Origin: ZLKRG08 sp964565165
GTDB taxonomy: Bacteria; Actinomycetota; Actinomycetes; Nanopelagicales; Nanopelagicaceae
Direction of reading: 5' to 3'
Length of the DNA stretch: 16,023 nt
NCBI GenBank assembly: GCA_964565165.1
Contig: CAZMDJ010000024.1
Location: forward strand, 1-16,023
Of this stretch, positions 15,582 through 16,023 are shown piece after piece; position 1 is the stretch's first letter, and each line of letters begins with the position of its first letter. The position numbers and the translations under genes are program-made. The notes beneath the pieces are model-generated. The model had not been told where the DNA came from, made no database searches, and was given only the letters and a program-made list of their open reading frames with translations.

Positions 15582-16023
15582 TTGCTATCTAACAACTATC
15601 CAGCAGCACAAGGTCTTTACGATCCTGCTAACGAGCATGATGCATGCGGCGTTGCAATGGTTGCCACCCTAAAGCGCGAAGCACAACATGAGATTGTTCA
15701 GAAAGCGCTACGCGCACTTGAGAACATGGAACACCGTGGTGCAACTGGCGCCGATCCTGATACTGGTGATGGCGCAGGAATTTTAATTCGTATCCCTGAT
15801 GAATTTTTCCGTGCAACTGTAGATTTCAAATTACCAGAAGCTGGCGCATATGCAGCTGGTCTTGCATTTATCGAACAAGGTGCAAATGTTCGTAGCGAAA
15901 TTGAAAAGTTAGCCGCAGAAGAGAATTTAGTAATTTTAGGTTGGCGTGATGTTCCAACTGACGCAAAGACTTTAGGTATGACCGCGATTAGCGTTATGCC
16001 AAAGTTCGAACAATTCTTTGTTG
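15582..16023 (+). CDS. gltB: Glutamate synthase large subunit, 5' part only
   Basis: The first 147 codons of the large (alpha) subunit of NADPH glutamate synthase, which makes two glutamates from glutamine and 2-oxoglutarate; the gene runs off the window. The start is TTG at 15582 with a strong AGGGAGG upstream and no in-frame ATG before the conserved block. LYDPANEHDACGVAMVA places the nucleophile at Cys22, so a propeptide of 21 residues would be removed to expose it, as in known GltB. RALENMEHRGATGADPDTGDGAGILIRIP, split over residues about 46-74, is the class II glutamine amidotransferase core. The small subunit gltD would be expected downstream. Confidence 0.95.
   Translation, partial: MLSNNYPAAQGLYDPANEHDACGVAMVATLKREAQHEIVQKALRALENMEHRGATGADPDTGDGAGILIRIPDEFFRATVDFKLPEAGAYAAGLAFIEQGANVRSEIEKLAAEENLVILGWRDVPTDAKTLGMTAISVMPKFEQFFV

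Noticed and set aside
1..16023. Insertion sequences, CRISPR arrays, tRNA/rRNA genes, phage genes, defence systems
   Set aside because: None seen. The window is filled by housekeeping genes in a recognisable actinobacterial order; the only direct repeat I noted is the 7-mer at the scaffold join.

Overview
The window reads as a compact, moderately AT-rich actinobacterial chromosome segment, and every gene I can support lies on the + strand. The actinobacterial assignment rests on four points: a PHP-domain DnaE; a HisA with PriA-type residues (ARGW loop) and no trpF beside the trp genes; the joined his-trp-lgt order; and a small membrane protein between trpE and trpC. Base composition, very tight packing and frequent NTGA start/stop overlaps suggest a streamlined genome, perhaps a freshwater acI/Nanopelagicales-type actinobacterium. 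That last placement is inference, since no rRNA or other marker is present. The 10-base N run shows this is a draft scaffold.

Layout. 44-3558: dnaE, replicative DNA polymerase III alpha, interrupted in this copy by an in-frame TAA and a scaffold gap. 3568-8944: histidine genes hisD (frameshifted), hisC, hisB, hisH, hisA/priA, hisF, hisI. 8931-13311: tryptophan genes trpE, a 52-residue membrane protein, trpC, trpB, trpA. 13314-15458: envelope and metal genes, namely a membrane-anchored DsbA-like thiol oxidoreductase, lgt and a VIT/CCC1-type Fe/Mn transporter. 15459-15581: the only sizeable intergenic stretch, carrying weak hairpins and a strong ribosome binding site. 15582 to the end: the 5' part of gltB, glutamate synthase large subunit.

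How it works together. HisB, HisC and HisD catalyse late histidine steps; HisI, HisA/PriA and HisH-HisF the middle ones. hisG and hisE are not here. TrpE, TrpC and TrpA/TrpB cover most of the tryptophan route; trpD, trpG and trpF are not here. PriA probably performs both the HisA and TrpF isomerisations, which would explain the missing trpF and link the two pathways. HisH, TrpE (with a partner amidotransferase) and GltB all draw on glutamine, so nitrogen assimilation sits next to the main consumers. From dnaE to the transporter the largest gap between genes is 14 bases, so one long transcript or internal promoters inside genes are likely.

Main caveats. The dnaE stop, a cluster of off-consensus residues around it, the N gap and the one-base loss in hisD are more likely draft-sequence errors than biology, because both genes are otherwise intact and under obvious constraint. 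I found no mobile element, CRISPR array, tRNA or rRNA, and nothing that amounts to a new biological system. The least described item is the small membrane protein in the trp cluster.
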